A DNA stretch of 39,560 bases from Gp6-AA40 sp032156805 (GTDB taxonomy: Bacteria; Acidobacteriota; Vicinamibacteria; Vicinamibacterales; UBA2999). The notes beneath the pieces were generated by a model. That model had not been told where the DNA came from, did not search any database, and saw only the letters and a program-made list of their open reading frames with translations. The position numbers were made by a program, and so were the translations under genes. The DNA lies in assembly GCA_032156805.1 (NCBI GenBank), contig JALDXQ010000053.1, forward strand, positions 1-39,560, read 5' to 3'. This document shows, piece after piece, positions 32,038 through 39,560 of this stretch; position 1 is the stretch's first letter; each line of letters begins with the position of its first letter.

Positions 32038-33837
32038 GTGTCTTTCCCCGATCTTCGCTCCTTTCTCGACCGGCTTCGCCGTGACGGTGATCTCGTCACG
32101 GTGGAGTCGCAGGTCGATCCCAATCTCGAGGTCGCCGAGATCCATCGCCGGGTTGTCGCCGGCGGCGGGCCGGCGTTGCTCTTTACCAACGTCAAGGGCT
32201 CCGACTTCCGTCTCGTCACGAATCTGTTCGGCACGGCTCGACGCGCAGAGTTGGCCTTCGGCGATCGGCCGCTGCGCCTCATTCGTCGTCTGGTCGAGCT
32301 CGTCGAGACGATCATGCCGCCCACGTCCGCAAAACTCTGGGGCGCACGAGACATCGGACTCGAGTTGCTCAAGGTCGGGGCGCGGCGCGCGTCATCGGGG
32401 CCAGTCACGGAAGTCGTGACGCACGACGTCAGGCTCGATCGACTCCCGGCGCTCACGTGCTGGCCCGAGGACGGCGGCCCGTTCATCACGCTTCCGCTCG
32501 TCTACACGACGCATCCCGACAAGCCCGGACACAACCTCGGGATGTATCGCATGCAGGTGTATGACGCCCGTACCACCGGCATGCACTGGCAGATTGGGAA
32601 GGGCGGCGGCTACCACTACGCCGTTGCCGAGGCGCGCGGCCAGAAGCTGCCGGCCACGGTGTTTCTGGGCGGGCCGCCCGCGCTGATTCTGGCGGCGATT
32701 GCGCCGCTGCCGGAGAACGTTCCCGAGCTGATGCTGGCATCCCTGATTGCGGGAGATCGCCTGTCGCAGGTGCACGGGCAAGGCCCGCATCCGCTCGTCG
32801 CGAACGCCGAGTTCGCGTTGATGGGAGATGTGCCGCCGCGCACGCGTCGCCCCGAGGGTCCGTTCGGCGATCACTACGGGTACTACTCACTCCAGCACGA
32901 TTACCCGGTGTTCGAAGTGCGTCGCATCGCACGTCGTGCGGATGCCATCTATCCCGCGACCGTTGTCGGCAAACCCCGACAAGAGGATTTCTTCATCGGC
33001 GACCTGCTGCAGGAACTTCTCTCACCGCTGTTTCCGGTCGTCATGCCGGCCGTCGAGCGGCTCTGGTCGTACGGTGAGACGGGATACCACTCGCTGGCAG
33101 CCGCGATCGTGAAGCAGCGCTATCGCCGCGAAGCCATGGCGAGCGCGTTCCGCATCCTGGGTGAGGGACAGTTGTCGTTGAGCAAGTTTCTGCTGATCAC
33201 CGACCAGCACGTCGATGTCCGCAACTTCCGCGCGACGCTCGAGCACATCCTCGCCCGCACCAATCCCGAGACCGATCTCTACGTCTTCTCGAACCTCGCG
33301 ATGGACACGCTCGACTACACCGGCCCCACGGTCAATGAAGGGTCGAAAGGTGTGTGGATGGGCCTCGGTGATCCGATCCGTGAATTGCCCCGGCAGTTCA
33401 CGGCCTCCGACGTGCCGGCTGGTGTGACCGACGTGCGGGTGTTCTGCGGAGGATGCCTGGTCGTCGGCGCGCCCTCCTACGAGTCGGAGCGCGACGTGGT
33501 CGCGCGCATTGCGGCGGCGCCGGCCTTCGCGTCGTGGCCGCTCGTCGTGGTCAGCGACGAGCCCGAGCGGGCCACTCGCAGCGACATGAATTTTCTGTGG
33601 ACGACGTTCACTCGCTTTGAACCGGCCGGCGACATCCACGCCGCAGACCGGCGGATCATCCGCAATCACATCGCTTATACGGCTCCCGTTGTCATCGACG
33701 CCCGCATGAAACCGTGGTACCCGAAGGAGTTGTCGTGCCGGGACGACATCGCGGATAGGGTCTCCCGCCGATGGCGGGAATACTTCCCGGCGGCGCCGGT
33801 GACGATGGGCGACTCCGAGCGTGGCCATCTCGATTGA
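32038..33837 (+). CDS. ubiD: UbiD family decarboxylase
   Basis: 599 residues, on the long side for UbiD. Recognisable segments are FPDLRSFLDRLRRDGDLVTV at the N-terminus, NLGMYRMQVYDARTTGMHWQ, GDHYGYYSLQHDYPVFEV and EGQLSLSKFLLITD. The family uses prenylated FMN made by UbiX to decarboxylate aromatic or unsaturated acids, most often in ubiquinone or menaquinone synthesis. No ubiX or other quinone gene is in the window, so the substrate is open. The GTG start has no Shine-Dalgarno because a heptamer repeat occupies the upstream bases; how translation begins is unclear. Confidence 0.88.
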   Translation: MSFPDLRSFLDRLRRDGDLVTVESQVDPNLEVAEIHRRVVAGGGPALLFTNVKGSDFRLVTNLFGTARRAELAFGDRPLRLIRRLVELVETIMPPTSAKLWGARDIGLELLKVGARRASSGPVTEVVTHDVRLDRLPALTCWPEDGGPFITLPLVYTTHPDKPGHNLGMYRMQVYDARTTGMHWQIGKGGGYHYAVAEARGQKLPATVFLGGPPALILAAIAPLPENVPELMLASLIAGDRLSQVHGQGPHPLVANAEFALMGDVPPRTRRPEGPFGDHYGYYSLQHDYPVFEVRRIARRADAIYPATVVGKPRQEDFFIGDLLQELLSPLFPVVMPAVERLWSYGETGYHSLAAAIVKQRYRREAMASAFRILGEGQLSLSKFLLITDQHVDVRNFRATLEHILARTNPETDLYVFSNLAMDTLDYTGPTVNEGSKGVWMGLGDPIRELPRQFTASDVPAGVTDVRVFCGGCLVVGAPSYESERDVVARIAAAPAFASWPLVVVSDEPERATRSDMNFLWTTFTRFEPAGDIHAADRRIIRNHIAYTAPVVIDARMKPWYPKELSCRDDIADRVSRRWREYFPAAPVTMGDSERGHLD

Positions 33838-33895
33838 GCTAAGCTTCTTGAGACCCGAACCGTGAGATCTGTGCAGGTTTCGTCGGGAGGGGGCC

Positions 33896-34321
33896 ATGAC
33901 GCGAGATGAGACCGTCGCATTCTTCCAACGTCGAGTCGAAGGGATGAATCGCCTCGATGCTGCGATGGCAGCCGGCCTCCACGCCGAGAACGGTGTCGTC
34001 GAGAGCCCGTTTGCGGGTGGTGTTGCCGAAGGGCGGGAAGCCATTGAGCGGGTCTATCAGGCGTTCTTCACCTCGTTCAGCAGCGTGGAGTTCAGGCTGG
34101 AGGAACTGGTCATCGACGGAGACAGGGTGGCACTGCTTGCGCGCGTCACGGGGTCGAACCGGGGCGGCGTCCTGGGACTCCCACCCACGGATCGGCCGTT
34201 CAGCGTCTCGCTCGTCTCCCTGTGCGACATGCGTGACGGACTCATTGCGCGCGAGCGTCGCATCTACGACTTCACCGGGCTGCTGCTGCAGGTCGGGGCC
34301 ATCAAGGCCAAACCCGCCTGA
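33896..34321 (+). CDS. SnoaL-like (NTF2-fold) protein
   Basis: 141 residues with the NTF2/SnoaL cone-fold pattern: a helix FFQRRVEGMNRLDAAMAAGL, HAENGVVESPFAGGVAEGRE, then VEFRLEELVIDGDRVALLAR and a final strand before GLLLQVG. Members include polyketide cyclases and many small hydrolase-like or stress proteins; the function is not assignable. GGGAGGGGG stands directly before the ATG at 33896. The phosphatase gene begins 12 bases after its stop, in the same direction. Confidence 0.82.
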   Translation: MTRDETVAFFQRRVEGMNRLDAAMAAGLHAENGVVESPFAGGVAEGREAIERVYQAFFTSFSSVEFRLEELVIDGDRVALLARVTGSNRGGVLGLPPTDRPFSVSLVSLCDMRDGLIARERRIYDFTGLLLQVGAIKAKPA

Positions 34322-34333
34322 CACCGGGAGCGC

Positions 34334-35950
34334 ATGAGCGAAGCCCGTCTTCACGTGACCGATTCGCAGGGACGACGTGTCGTCGTGCTCGATCGACCGC
34401 TGTTCATGATCGGCCGCCGGACATCGGCCGATCTGCAGATTGTCAGCACAGACGTGTCGCGCGAACACGCCGAGATCGCACTCGAGGACGGACGCTATCT
34501 CCTGCGCGACAGAGCCTCGCGCTACGGAACGTTCGTCAACGGCGAGCAGATCACCGAGAGGACCCTGGAGCACGGCGACCGCATTCGGTTGGGCAGGACC
34601 GAGGCCATCGAGCTGGTCTTCATGACCGAAAGTGCGAAGACCACCGGGTTCCTCGACACCGGCACGTCGGATGCCGGCGACCTGCGTCAGATGGCCGCCA
34701 TCCTGAACGGGCTTCGCGCACTCGGTTCCGGTCGCGTGCTCGACGAGATCCTGGCGCTCGTGATGGACTCGGCGCTCGAGGTGACGAAGGCCGAGCGCGG
34801 GTTCATGATGCTGGCCAACGCCGAGGGTGAACTCGAGTTCAAGATCGCGCGTGGCCGTGGCCGCACCACGCTGCCCGGGACGACGTTCACCACCAGCGAG
34901 AAGATTCCAAGCGAGGTCTTCAAGACTGGCCAGAGCCGCATGGTCGGCGACCTCATGGAGGGTGATTGGAAGGGGCAGCACGATGGCACCATTGCCGTCG
35001 GAATTCGACACGTGCTGTGCGTCCCTCTTCGGGTGACGCCGATGTCGGCGGCGCCGGCCGCCTCCCGATCGGAGCGCGTGATTGGCGTCCTCTACCTCGA
35101 CGGCCGGGAGCGGAGCACGATGCTCTCCAAGGCCACGCAGTCGTCGCTCGAAGCTTTTGCCACCCAGGCGGCGCTGGCCATCGAAAGCGCACGGCTGTAT
35201 GCCGAATCGGCCGAAAAGGCGCGCATCGATCACGATCTCAAGATCGCGGCGGAGATCCAGCGCAACATGCTGCCCGAGCCGGTCTACGAGGTCGGCGCGG
35301 TCGATCTGGCAGCCGAGTCGATTCCGTGCCGGACCGTCGGAGGCGATTTCTACGACTACCTCGAGGTCGGCGAGCGCGGTCTTGGATTCGCGCTCGGTGA
35401 TGTCGCGGGCAAGGGACCACCGGCGGCGCTGCTTGCGGCCGCCGTGCAGAGCAATTTCGTCGCGCTGGCGCCGGTCAGCAGCGAACCGGCCGAGACGATG
35501 GCGCGCGTCAACAAGGCGCTGCTGCGGCGCGCGATCGATGCACGGTTCGCGACGATGTTCTACGGCGCGGTAACCGACGACGGGCGTTTGAGCTATTGCA
35601 ACGCCGGGCAGGAACCGCCACTCGTCATCCGGCGCAGCGGGGTGTCCTGGCTGGAGACCGGTGGGCCGGTGCTCGGTCTGCTGACGATCGCCACCTACGA
35701 GTACGAGACGGTCGGTCTCGAGCCAGGCGATCTGGTTGTCGTCTGCAGCGACGGTGTGACCGAGGCGCGTAATCGCGCCGGTGAAGAATTCGGCCGCGAG
35801 CGCCTCGTCGAGGCGGTGCGAGAACGGCATGGCGCGAAGCCCGAGGCAGTGCTCGAGCACCTGATTGGTGCGGTCAAGCTGTTCTCGGAAGGCGCCGCAC
35901 AGGCCGACGATGTGACAGCGCTCGTGCTGCGCTATCGAGGAGCGAAGTAG
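34334..35950 (+). CDS. FHA-GAF-SpoIIE (RsbU-like) serine phosphatase
   Basis: 538 residues. An FHA domain (residues 1-95; GR at 27-28, SREH 42-45, YGTFVNG) binds phosphothreonine peptides. A GAF domain (about 120-300) is followed by a coiled linker (AEKARIDHDLKIAAEIQRNM, the usual SpoIIE lead-in). The PP2C-type phosphatase follows, with GGDFYDYLEV, LGDVAGKGPPAALL and CSDGVTEARN. It should dephosphorylate a STAS antagonist; such a gene lies 58 bp downstream. FHA input implies that a serine/threonine kinase switches it on. GGGAG lies close to the ATG. No membrane segment is present. Confidence 0.93.
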   Translation: MSEARLHVTDSQGRRVVVLDRPLFMIGRRTSADLQIVSTDVSREHAEIALEDGRYLLRDRASRYGTFVNGEQITERTLEHGDRIRLGRTEAIELVFMTESAKTTGFLDTGTSDAGDLRQMAAILNGLRALGSGRVLDEILALVMDSALEVTKAERGFMMLANAEGELEFKIARGRGRTTLPGTTFTTSEKIPSEVFKTGQSRMVGDLMEGDWKGQHDGTIAVGIRHVLCVPLRVTPMSAAPAASRSERVIGVLYLDGRERSTMLSKATQSSLEAFATQAALAIESARLYAESAEKARIDHDLKIAAEIQRNMLPEPVYEVGAVDLAAESIPCRTVGGDFYDYLEVGERGLGFALGDVAGKGPPAALLAAAVQSNFVALAPVSSEPAETMARVNKALLRRAIDARFATMFYGAVTDDGRLSYCNAGQEPPLVIRRSGVSWLETGGPVLGLLTIATYEYETVGLEPGDLVVVCSDGVTEARNRAGEEFGRERLVEAVRERHGAKPEAVLEHLIGAVKLFSEGAAQADDVTALVLRYRGAK

Positions 35951-36008
35951 TTCAAGTGATGTAAGATTCCGGCCCGATTCCGACAGTCAGGACGGCGAGG
36001 GAGGACGA

Positions 36009-36353
36009 ATGCAGATCGGACAGCGAATGGTGGGTGATGTGGCGATCGTCGAGATCACGGGCGACATCACTCTGAGCAAGGGTGGCGATGTCATGATCAA
36101 GGACAAGGTCCAGAGCCTGCTGCAGCAGGGCAATCGCAAGCTGCTGCTCGATCTGGGTAACGTCTCGTACGTCGACAGCGCCGGCCTGGGGCAGCTCGTG
36201 CAGGTCTACGCGACGACCAGCCACCTTGGTGGATCGCTGAAGCTGCTGCGCGTGACCAAGCGGCTGAAGGATCTTCTGGTCCTCACCAAGCTCCTGACCG
36301 TCTTCGAAAGCTTCGACGACGAGAAAGAGGCAGTGGCGAGTTTCAATAAGTAG
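36009..36353 (+). CDS. STAS-domain anti-sigma factor antagonist
   Basis: 114 residues, one STAS domain. The phosphorylatable serine is S57 in VSYVDSAGLGQLVQV. The unphosphorylated form normally captures an anti-sigma kinase and frees a sigma factor or other target. GGAGG lies four bases before the ATG. TAAGAT at 35962-35967 may be a -10 box of its own. The phosphatase upstream is its likely activator. The kinase (RsbW/SpoIIAB type) and the output are not in the window. Confidence 0.93.
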   Translation: MQIGQRMVGDVAIVEITGDITLSKGGDVMIKDKVQSLLQQGNRKLLLDLGNVSYVDSAGLGQLVQVYATTSHLGGSLKLLRVTKRLKDLLVLTKLLTVFESFDDEKEAVASFNK

Positions 36354-36366
36354 CTGGGGACATGAC

Positions 36367-36403
36367 GGGTCCGCCTTCGACTGGCTGAGGCCAGGGAAGA
36401 CCC
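36367..36403. terminator. Hairpin between convergent STAS and apaG genes
   Basis: CTGGC (36381-36385) pairs with GCCAG (36390-36394), enclosed by GGGTC (36367-36371) and GACCC (36399-36403). There is no T tract on either side, so termination is only likely by position. The outer arms resemble the GGCGGGTCT hairpins elsewhere in the window. Confidence 0.4.
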
Positions 36404-36427
36404 GCCGCTCCGGCTGTGAGGAGCGCG

Positions 36428-36811
36428 CTAGTTGAGCGCGTTGGGAACGGCGAGTGTAAACGGTGCGATGACGGCATCGAAGCGCTCGCCGTCGGCCGTC
36501 ACCATCTGATAACTGCCCTGCATTGCCCCCACTGGCGTCTTGAGGGGGCAGAAGCTCGTATACTCGAACGACCCACCCGGCGACAGCACGGGCTGTTCGC
36601 CGACGACTCCCTGTCCCTTGACGCGCTCCACCTCGCCGTCGGCATTGGTGATGATCCACTCCCGCGCGATGAGCTGGGTGACGTCAGAGCCGGTATTCGA
36701 GATGCGGACGTGGTACTGGAACAGATACGATCCTTCCCGTGGAGAACTGCGATCGGGAATGAATTCGCTCCGCACTTGTATCCGGATTCCGCGTGTGGTG
36801 GCGTCACTCAT
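36428..36811 (-). CDS. apaG: ApaG domain protein
   Basis: 127 residues, against about 125 for ApaG. The diagnostic core is IRIQVRSEFIPDRSSPREGS, YHVRISNTGSDVTQLIAREW, GQGVVGEQPVLSPGGSFEYT and GAMQGSYQMV. The fold is fibronectin type III-like; the name comes from a cobalt/magnesium phenotype and the biochemical role is unclear. The ATG at 36811 gives the usual length. A second ATG at 36841, ten codons earlier, is a near-duplicate of the start region (see the repeat at 36782-36841). Neither has a good ribosome binding site. The frame stays open far upstream, antisense to the ABC gene. Confidence 0.92.
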   Translation of the reverse strand: MSDATTRGIRIQVRSEFIPDRSSPREGSYLFQYHVRISNTGSDVTQLIAREWIITNADGEVERVKGQGVVGEQPVLSPGGSFEYTSFCPLKTPVGAMQGSYQMVTADGERFDAVIAPFTLAVPNALN

Positions 36812-36841
36812 CCGGACGCCGCGTGTGCTGGTGTCAGTCAT
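36782..36841 (-). repeat. 30-bp tandem duplication at the apaG start
   Basis: Units 36841-36812 and 36811-36782 (minus strand) match at 25 of 30 positions. They encode MTDTSTRGVR and MSDATTRGIR, each beginning with ATG and in the same frame. The gene thus has two equivalent starts in series. Confidence 0.8.
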
Positions 36842-36982
36842 CTGTGAAGGGCGTGAGGTGCTGCCAGTGACGCTCGAGGTCACAGGGGAGCTATCGCTGA
36901 TTATGGCATGGTCGCTGTCATGAGGGCGGGTGCGCGGGGAACCGGCGAGCGCATTCGGCGTAGTACAGTTCCAGGATCCCTG

Positions 36983-38827
36983 ATGGAATCTCCGAAGAAG
37001 AAGAGCGTATCCGCCTCGGCGGCTTGGCGGGAGGCGCGAGCGCTCCTCTGGGCCCATCGCCGGCGGCTGGCGGCTGGCCTGGTGCTCATGCTCGTCAGTC
37101 GCCTGGCCGGGCTCGTGCTCCCGGCGTCGTCGAAGTACCTGATCGACGACGTGGTGGGGAAGAGCCGCTCGGATCTGCTCCCGATGATTGCGTTGGCGGC
37201 AGGAGCGGCCACGCTCGTCCAGGCCGTGACATCCTTTGCGCTGTCTCAGATTCTCGGCGTCGCGGCGCAGCGTGCGATTACCGACATGCGCAAGCGCGTG
37301 CAGGCCCGCGTGATGCACCTGCCGGTGAGGTATTTCGACTCGACACAGACCGGCGTCCTCGTCGCGCGCATCATGTCGGACGCCGAAGGCATCCGAAACC
37401 TGGTCGGCACCGGCCTGGTGCAGCTGGTCGGCGGCCTGGTCACAGCCGTCATGGGGCTGGGCGTGCTGTTCTGGCTGAACTGGCACCTGACCACGATCAC
37501 CATTCTCGTGCTCGGGGCATTCGCCGGTGGCATGGCCTACGCCTTCCGCACGCTGCGACCGCTGTTTCGCGAGCGCGGGAAGATCAACGCCGAGGTCACC
37601 GGCCGGTTGACCGAAGCACTCGGCGGCATCCGCGTCGTCAAGTCCTACACCGCGGAAAAACGTGAAGAGATCGTCTTCACGAAGGGAGCGCACCGCCTGT
37701 TTCGCAACATCGCGAAGTCGATGACTGGCGTATCGGCGACGACCGCGGGCAGCACGGTCATCGTCGGGATCGTTGGCGTGCTGATGATCTGGTTGGGCGG
37801 CAACGCGATCATCGCCGGCGAGATGACGCTCGGCGAGTTGATCATGTACATCTTCTTCATCGGGCTCGTTGCCGCGCCGCTCGTGTCGATTGCCTCGATT
37901 GGAACGCAAATCACCGAGGCGTTTGCCGGCCTGGATCGCATCCGCGAGATCCTCGACATGTCGACGGAGGTCGAAGAAGACGAACAGCGGGCGGCGCCCG
38001 GCCGCCTGGCCGGCGACGTCAGCTTCGAGGACGTCTGGTTCGAATACAACCCGGGGCAACCGGTCCTGCGCGGCGTCTCCTTCCACGCCGCACAAGGCAC
38101 GACGACGGCGCTGGTGGGTTCCAGCGGGTCGGGCAAGAGCACGCTGATCAGCATCGTGATGGCGTTCAATCGGCCAACGAAGGGGCGCGTGCTGGTCGAT
38201 GGCCGTGACCTCGCGGACCTTCGGCTGATGGACTACCGATCACAACTTGCGTCCGTGCTGCAGGAGAACTTCCTGTTCGACGGGACGATCACGGAGAACG
38301 TCGGGTACGCCAGGCCGGGCGCCACGCGCGAGGAGATCATCGAGGCGTGCCGGATTGCCCATTGCGATGAGTTCATCAGTCAGTTTCCCAATGGCTACGA
38401 CACGGTCGTCGGTGAGCGCGGCATCAAGCTGTCCGGTGGCCAGCGCCAGCGCGTCTCCATCGCCAGGGCGATCCTGGCGAATCCGCGCATCCTGATCCTG
38501 GATGAGGCGACGTCGAGTCTCGACAGTGAGAGCGAGCAGATGATTCAGGACGGTCTCCGCAACCTGAGAGCCGGACGCACGACGTTCGTCATCGCTCATC
38601 GCCTGTCTACGATTCGAAGCGCCAATCAGATCCTGGTCCTCGAGGAAGGGCAGATCGTCGAACGCGGGACGCACGCCGAGCTGTTGGCACTCAACGGGCG
38701 ATACCGGTACCTGCACGACAAGCAGTACAAGTTCGAGACCGATCGTTTCATCAATCCGGGCGAAGACTTCACGCCGGAGCCGGAGACACCGATGGCCGCG
38801 CCGTCCCGGGTGGCGCAGAACCTCTGA
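36983..38827 (+). CDS. MsbA-like ABC exporter (half transporter)
   Basis: 614 residues. A six-helix membrane domain (about residues 25-310, including FALSQILGVAAQRAITDMRK and the RYFDSTQTGVLVARIMSD coupling region) is fused to an ATPase. The ATPase has Walker A GSSGSGKST, LSGGQRQRVSIARA, Walker B ILILDEATSSLD and the switch IAHRLST. The type matches MsbA/LmrA exporters of lipid A, other lipids or drugs, working as a homodimer. The frame opens at 36908, but MESPKKK at 36983 gives a normal N-terminus. TACAGT at 36964-36969 could be a -10 box with a very short leader. No lipid A genes are nearby. Confidence 0.9.
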   Translation: MESPKKKSVSASAAWREARALLWAHRRRLAAGLVLMLVSRLAGLVLPASSKYLIDDVVGKSRSDLLPMIALAAGAATLVQAVTSFALSQILGVAAQRAITDMRKRVQARVMHLPVRYFDSTQTGVLVARIMSDAEGIRNLVGTGLVQLVGGLVTAVMGLGVLFWLNWHLTTITILVLGAFAGGMAYAFRTLRPLFRERGKINAEVTGRLTEALGGIRVVKSYTAEKREEIVFTKGAHRLFRNIAKSMTGVSATTAGSTVIVGIVGVLMIWLGGNAIIAGEMTLGELIMYIFFIGLVAAPLVSIASIGTQITEAFAGLDRIREILDMSTEVEEDEQRAAPGRLAGDVSFEDVWFEYNPGQPVLRGVSFHAAQGTTTALVGSSGSGKSTLISIVMAFNRPTKGRVLVDGRDLADLRLMDYRSQLASVLQENFLFDGTITENVGYARPGATREEIIEACRIAHCDEFISQFPNGYDTVVGERGIKLSGGQRQRVSIARAILANPRILILDEATSSLDSESEQMIQDGLRNLRAGRTTFVIAHRLSTIRSANQILVLEEGQIVERGTHAELLALNGRYRYLHDKQYKFETDRFINPGEDFTPEPETPMAAPSRVAQNL

Positions 38828-38838
38828 CGGAGGCTGAA

Positions 38839-39528
38839 TTGGACGAGTCGATGTTGCTCAATGGCGTCCTTCAAAGCGTGCTCGGTGGCCGCCGCAAGAA
38901 GTCGAAGAAGGCGCTGCGCTATCTGGGAAAGCCGCTTCGCGGTTCAATGGGCTCGATTGGTGGATCGCTGCTGTCGAATCCCAACGTCTTGCTGACCGCG
39001 GCGGGTTTGGCGTGGGGGATCTACGAAACGATGCAGCAGCAGGGCACGTCAGGGACGTCGCCGGCGGGGGCAGGATTTCCGTCGCCGCAATCGCCAGCCC
39101 CGGCCGCGTCTCAGCCCGTTCCACCGTTACCGGTGATGGGTGCGCCGAGCTCGGCATCGGTGAGCGAACCGGCGCTCAAGATCGTTCGTCTTGCGATATC
39201 GGCCGCGTACGCCGATGGTTCCGTCAGCGATCAGGAGCGCGCGGCGATCCTCGAGCACGCACGGAGCGCAGGCGTGGACAGCATCGTGGAGCAGGAGTTG
39301 GCTCAACCGCGGCCGCTGGCGGAGATTGTCACCGGTGTAACGGACGACACCCAGCGGGCGACGCTGTACGTACTGGCCTTCGGCATCGTTAGGGGTGACG
39401 AACAGCCGACCGGCGCCGAACGTATCTATCTGGCGAAACTCGCGCACTTGCTTGGACTGGACCCGAAGACAGTTCAGCAGCTGGAACAGAGTGCTGCCCA
39501 GCGAATCGACGCGGAGCCGGAGCAATAG
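38839..39528 (+). CDS. TerB-like (DUF533-type) protein
   Basis: 229 residues. A basic N-terminal region (VLGGRRKKSKKALRYLGKPL) and a short hydrophobic segment (SNPNVLLTAAGLAWGIYE) lead into a proline-rich linker (about 72-105). An all-helical TerB-like domain follows: ALKIVRLAISAAYADGSVSD, then QERAAILEHARSAG, with the acidic metal-binding AYADGSVS motif. The family is found in tellurite resistance operons and in YebE; the role is unknown. GGAGG at 38829-38833 lies five bases before TTG 38839, which is chosen over the ATG at 38851. It follows the ABC gene after 11 bases, so it may be in the same operon. Confidence 0.8.
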   Translation: MDESMLLNGVLQSVLGGRRKKSKKALRYLGKPLRGSMGSIGGSLLSNPNVLLTAAGLAWGIYETMQQQGTSGTSPAGAGFPSPQSPAPAASQPVPPLPVMGAPSSASVSEPALKIVRLAISAAYADGSVSDQERAAILEHARSAGVDSIVEQELAQPRPLAEIVTGVTDDTQRATLYVLAFGIVRGDEQPTGAERIYLAKLAHLLGLDPKTVQQLEQSAAQRIDAEPEQ

Positions 39529-39560
39529 AGGGGAAGACGATGTAGTGTCCGGCTTTAGCC

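Noticed and set aside
33839..35860. 673-codon minus-strand frame opposite the phosphatase
   Set aside because: Antisense to a gene with clear FHA, GAF and PP2C motifs; no motif in the opposite frame.
36842..38095. Upstream extension of the apaG frame
   Set aside because: It lies antisense to the ABC exporter; only the last 127 codons resemble ApaG.

Overview
This is a GC-rich, gene-dense stretch of a bacterial chromosome. I infer an Acidobacteriota-like organism, probably near Vicinamibacteria. The reasons are the mix of DUF6152, DUF885, a cofactor-free PQQ dehydrogenase, six-bladed propeller proteins, cytochromes with a C-terminal extension, and an M16 peptidase beside housekeeping genes. 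No rRNA, tRNA, transposase, phage gene, CRISPR array or plasmid gene was recognised.

Layout. 1-7.9 kb: an envelope and periplasm oxidation cluster (beta-propeller, PQQ dehydrogenase, DUF885 peptidase-like protein, DUF6152, a sialidase-like lipoprotein on the other strand, cytochrome c). 7.9-11.6 kb: an FmdB-type zinc ribbon, a serine hydrolase, and a NarL/DesR-type two-component pair. 11.7-15.8 kb: typA, a broken alpha/beta hydrolase, a REP-like palindrome pair, mreB, and a 2Fe-2S ferredoxin. 15.9-18.9 kb: a tightly packed run of an unknown protein, TerC, an alpha/beta hydrolase and RsgA. 19-21.7 kb: a TonB-dependent receptor translationally coupled to a YfiR-family protein. 21.7-24.7 kb: an ExeA-like ATPase divergent from a two-domain cyclophilin, then two unknown proteins. 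24.8-29.6 kb: dut-dinB, whose dut 5' end overlaps head-to-head with an M16 peptidase gene, then an unknown protein. 29.7-34.3 kb: ettA, a DinB-superfamily protein, a UbiD decarboxylase and a SnoaL-like protein. 34.3-36.4 kb: a partner-switching pair (FHA-GAF-PP2C phosphatase and STAS). 36.4-39.5 kb: apaG, an MsbA-like ABC exporter and a TerB-like protein.

The genes are mostly ordinary. The most unusual content is in the spaces between them. A dispersed 24-bp repeat family occurs at three loci: next to the start of fmdB (with inverted copies leading towards the serine hydrolase), next to the start of typA, and inside a hydrolase gene as eight-residue peptide repeats. Heptamer arrays end directly at a TATAAT box (start of window) or at the start codon of the UbiD gene. 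Several genes have a -10-like hexamer exactly 6-7 nt before the ATG and no Shine-Dalgarno, which suggests leaderless transcription, while neighbours have strong GGAGG sites. I found no complete defence or mobile system.
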